Shown here piece by piece: positions 62,107-64,000 of a stretch of 64,000 nucleotides of DNA. The DNA is from Lysobacterales bacterium (GTDB taxonomy: Bacteria > Pseudomonadota > Gammaproteobacteria > Xanthomonadales > Ahniellaceae), in the NCBI GenBank assembly GCA_016182785.1, contig JACPFU010000023.1:124001-188000 (forward strand). Reading direction: 5' to 3'. The number at the start of each line of letters is the position of its first letter. The first letter of the stretch is position 1. The notes below the pieces were generated by a model that had not been told where the DNA came from, searched no databases, and saw only the letters and a list, made by a program, of their open reading frames with translations. The position numbers and the translations under genes were made by a program.

Positions 62107-64000
62107 ATGCCCACCCCCGCGAGCCCGATGCCTCTCGCACGATCGCACGAAGCGACGCCGCTGCGCTTCGTCACCGCGGCCAGCCTGTTCGACGGGCACG
62201 ATGCCGCGATCAACATCATGCGCCGGCTGATCCAGGCGCAGGGCGTCGAGGTCATCCACCTCGGGCACAACCGCTCGGTCGAGGACGTGGTGCGCGCGGC
62301 GCTGCAGGAAGACGCCGACGGCATCGCGCTCAGCTCCTACCAGGGTGGCCATGTCGAGTATTTCAAGTACATGGTCGACATGCTCAAGGAACGCGGCGCC
62401 GCGCATATCCGCGTGTTCGGCGGTGGCGGCGGCACCATCACGCCGGAGGAGATCCGTGAGCTGCAGGACTACGGTGTCGAGCGCATCTACCACCCCAACG
62501 ACGGCATGGCCATGGGCCTGGTCGCGATGATCGAGGACTTGGTGCGGCGCACCGAGAGACGCGGCCAGCGAAAACGGGGTCAGAGTCCGTTTTCCGACGG
62601 GAAAAGGGACTCTGACCCCGTTTTCGCGGTTTCGATGGACGACGAGATCGCGGTCGGACGCATGCTGTCGGCGATCGAGGATGGCGAGTTCACCGATACC
62701 GAATTGGCGACGCTGCGCAAGGAATGGCAACTCGCCGGTGGCAAGACACCGGTGATCGGCCTGACCGGCACCGGCGGCGCCGGCAAGTCGTCGGTGACCG
62801 ATGAACTGCTGAACCGCTTCCTCGCCAGTTTCCCGGAGATGCGCATCGCGGTGATTTCGGTCGACCCGACCCGCCGGCGCACCGGCGGCGCGTTGCTCGG
62901 CGATCGCATCCGCATGAATTCGCTGCGCAGCCCGCGCGTGTTCATGCGTTCGATGGCGACACGACGCCAGCATGTCGCCACCAACGTGATGCTGAAGGAC
63001 TGCATCGGGTTCCTGCGCGGCCAGGGCTATGACCTGGTGATGGTCGAAACCGCCGGCATCGGCCAGTCGGATTCCGAGATCGTCGACCTGGTCGATTTTC
63101 CGGTGTACGTGATGACCAGCGACTTCGGCGCGCCGAGCCAGCTGGAGAAGATCGACATGCTCGACTTCGCCGAACTCGTGGTGCTGAACAAGTTCGACAA
63201 GCGCGGTGCCGAAGACGCGCTGCGCGACGTGCGCAAGCAGTGGAAGCGCAATCGCACCGCATTCACGCTGGCCGACGCGGACGTGCCGGTCTACCCAACC
63301 ATCGCTTCGCAGTTCAACGATCCCGGCATCGGCTGGATGTTCGCGAACCTGTGCAGGCTGCTGCGAACCAAGCTGCAGCTGCCGGAAGCGAAATGGTCGC
63401 CGCAACTGGATACCTCGCTGAAGGAGCCGCGGGCGACGGTGCTGATCCCCGGCAACCGCACGCGCTATCTCGCCGAGATTGCCGAGCAGGGTCGTGGCAT
63501 CAACCGCAGCATCGAGTCCCAGGCCGAGATCGCCAGCCGCGCGCAGAGCTATTACGAGACCCTGCGTGACCTCGACGACGCGGCGCTGCCGAAACCCCTT
63601 GAGCTGTATAGCAACGAAGCGTTGAACAACGGCGGCGACCGCTCCCTGCTGACCCTGCGCCAGCGCTACAACGAGGCGATCAAGGCGCTGTCCAACGATG
63701 CGCTGAACCTGCTGCGCGAATGGCCGCAGCGGCGCGCGTCGATCACCAGCGAGTTCAACGAATACACGGTGCGCGACAAGGTCATCCGCGTCGAGAACTA
63801 CCGCGAGTCGCTGAGCCACCAGAAGATTCCGAAGATCGCCGCGCCGACCATGCGCGACTGGGGCGACCAGCTGCGCTTCCTGCAGAAGGAAAACCTGCCG
63901 GGCGCGTATCCGTACACCGGCGGCGTCTATCCGTACCGGCGCAGCGGCGAGGACCCGACGCGCATGTTCGCGGGCGAGGGCACGCCCGAGCGCACCAATC
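62107..64000 (+). CDS. icmF: Fused acyl-CoA mutase/G-protein chaperone IcmF (3' end beyond window)
   Basis: B12-dependent mutase that interconverts isobutyryl- and butyryl-CoA (some family members also pivalyl- and isovaleryl-CoA), with a built-in GTPase that loads and repairs the cofactor. The 631 codons seen are open to the window end. The B12 domain (about 18-150) has D29-G-H31, the His that binds cobalt. The MeaI-type G domain (about 175-430) has a P-loop GTGGAGKS at 221-228. The start of the substrate-binding mutase domain follows (NRTRYLAEIAEQGRGI and YRESLSHQKIPKI). Residues 155-173 are encoded by an inserted palindromic repeat. The ATG has GGAG 6 bases upstream. Confidence 0.93.
   Translation, partial: MPTPASPMPLARSHEATPLRFVTAASLFDGHDAAINIMRRLIQAQGVEVIHLGHNRSVEDVVRAALQEDADGIALSSYQGGHVEYFKYMVDMLKERGAAHIRVFGGGGGTITPEEIRELQDYGVERIYHPNDGMAMGLVAMIEDLVRRTERRGQRKRGQSPFSDGKRDSDPVFAVSMDDEIAVGRMLSAIEDGEFTDTELATLRKEWQLAGGKTPVIGLTGTGGAGKSSVTDELLNRFLASFPEMRIAVISVDPTRRRTGGALLGDRIRMNSLRSPRVFMRSMATRRQHVATNVMLKDCIGFLRGQGYDLVMVETAGIGQSDSEIVDLVDFPVYVMTSDFGAPSQLEKIDMLDFAELVVLNKFDKRGAEDALRDVRKQWKRNRTAFTLADADVPVYPTIASQFNDPGIGWMFANLCRLLRTKLQLPEAKWSPQLDTSLKEPRATVLIPGNRTRYLAEIAEQGRGINRSIESQAEIASRAQSYYETLRDLDDAALPKPLELYSNEALNNGGDRSLLTLRQRYNEAIKALSNDALNLLREWPQRRASITSEFNEYTVRDKVIRVENYRESLSHQKIPKIAAPTMRDWGDQLRFLQKENLPGAYPYTGGVYPYRRSGEDPTRMFAGEGTPERTN
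62568..62627. repeat. 60-bp palindromic repeat embedded in frame in icmF
   Basis: Two 21-bp arms, 62568-62588 and 62607-62627, are exact reverse complements. The loop contains a further 6-bp stem (TTTTCC/GGAAAA) after one G-G mismatch, giving a near-continuous hairpin of 27 pairs. Its length is 60 bases, exactly 20 codons, and it has no stop in the icmF frame. The arm (GGGGTCAGAGTCC) resembles an abundant dispersed palindromic repeat known from many proteobacterial genomes; that link is from memory. Confidence 0.9.

Noticed and set aside
62568-62627. icmF as a pseudogene broken by the repeat
   Set aside because: The repeat is 60 bases long, in frame, and free of stops; the domains on both sides remain in the same frame.
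62068-63819. 583-residue minus-strand open frame opposite icmF
   Set aside because: Low-complexity shadow; the plus frame shows B12, G-protein and mutase motifs throughout.

Overview
This 64 kb window is a piece of a GC-rich gammaproteobacterial chromosome, most likely from the order Lysobacterales (Xanthomonadales). Three things point there: the gene order nuo operon, initiator tRNA, rimP-nusA-infB-rbfA-truB-rpsO-pnp; the proteins themselves; and several families of short palindromic intergenic repeats of the kind common in that group. The placement is an inference from gene content, not from a phylogenetic marker. Genes are tightly packed, many pairs overlap by ATGA or GTGA, and no gene-free stretch exceeds about 300 bases.

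Layout. (1) 1-14171: the NADH-quinone oxidoreductase (complex I) operon, nuoB (cut by the window edge) to nuoN. (2) 14233-23144: an initiator tRNA, two terminator-like hairpins, and the translation, transcription and RNA-decay operon rimP-nusA-infB-rbfA-truB, followed by rpsO-pnp with its own promoter. (3) 23312-27481: a nucleoside-salvage operon deoA-deoB-deoD, then folD. (4) 27534-31192: a TRAP transporter with a TatT lipoprotein and DctP, DctQ and DctM. (5) 31299-35606: guaB, guaA, tadA, orn. (6) 35603-44465, minus strand: a chain of overlapping genes containing biotin carboxylase liuD, a novel lipoprotein, HMG-CoA lyase, a TPR-GT41 glycosyltransferase, a PAS-GGDEF-EAL protein and an acetyltransferase. 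(7) 44605-45390: liuC, divergent from a Fur-box-controlled feoA-feoB-feoX set (45524-47873). (8) 48096-51465, minus: liuB, an alanine-repeat lipoprotein and a thiolase. (9) 51581-56878: a beta-propeller sensor kinase facing a REC/HD-GYP protein. (10) 57030-59364, minus: isovaleryl-CoA dehydrogenase and leucine dehydrogenase. (11) 59571-64000: a small periplasmic protein, PhoD, and the start of icmF, a fused acyl-CoA mutase.

Functionally, the right half holds a nearly complete leucine catabolic route, all on the minus strand but in separate blocks: leucine dehydrogenase, isovaleryl-CoA dehydrogenase, methylcrotonyl-CoA carboxylase (liuB and liuD), methylglutaconyl-CoA hydratase, HMG-CoA lyase and a thiolase. 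The branched-chain keto-acid dehydrogenase is not in the window. Interleaved with these are c-di-GMP turnover proteins (GGDEF-EAL and HD-GYP) and, at the right edge, IcmF, whose family acts on the same kinds of branched acyl-CoAs.

No CRISPR array, prophage, integron or insertion-sequence transposase was seen. The most unusual local observation is a 60-bp palindromic repeat sitting in frame inside icmF, between the B12-binding and G-protein domains. I did not find a clearly new multi-gene system. The best candidates for uncharacterised biology are the lipoprotein, GT41 and GGDEF-EAL genes coupled to the leucine genes, and the alanine-repeat lipoprotein.
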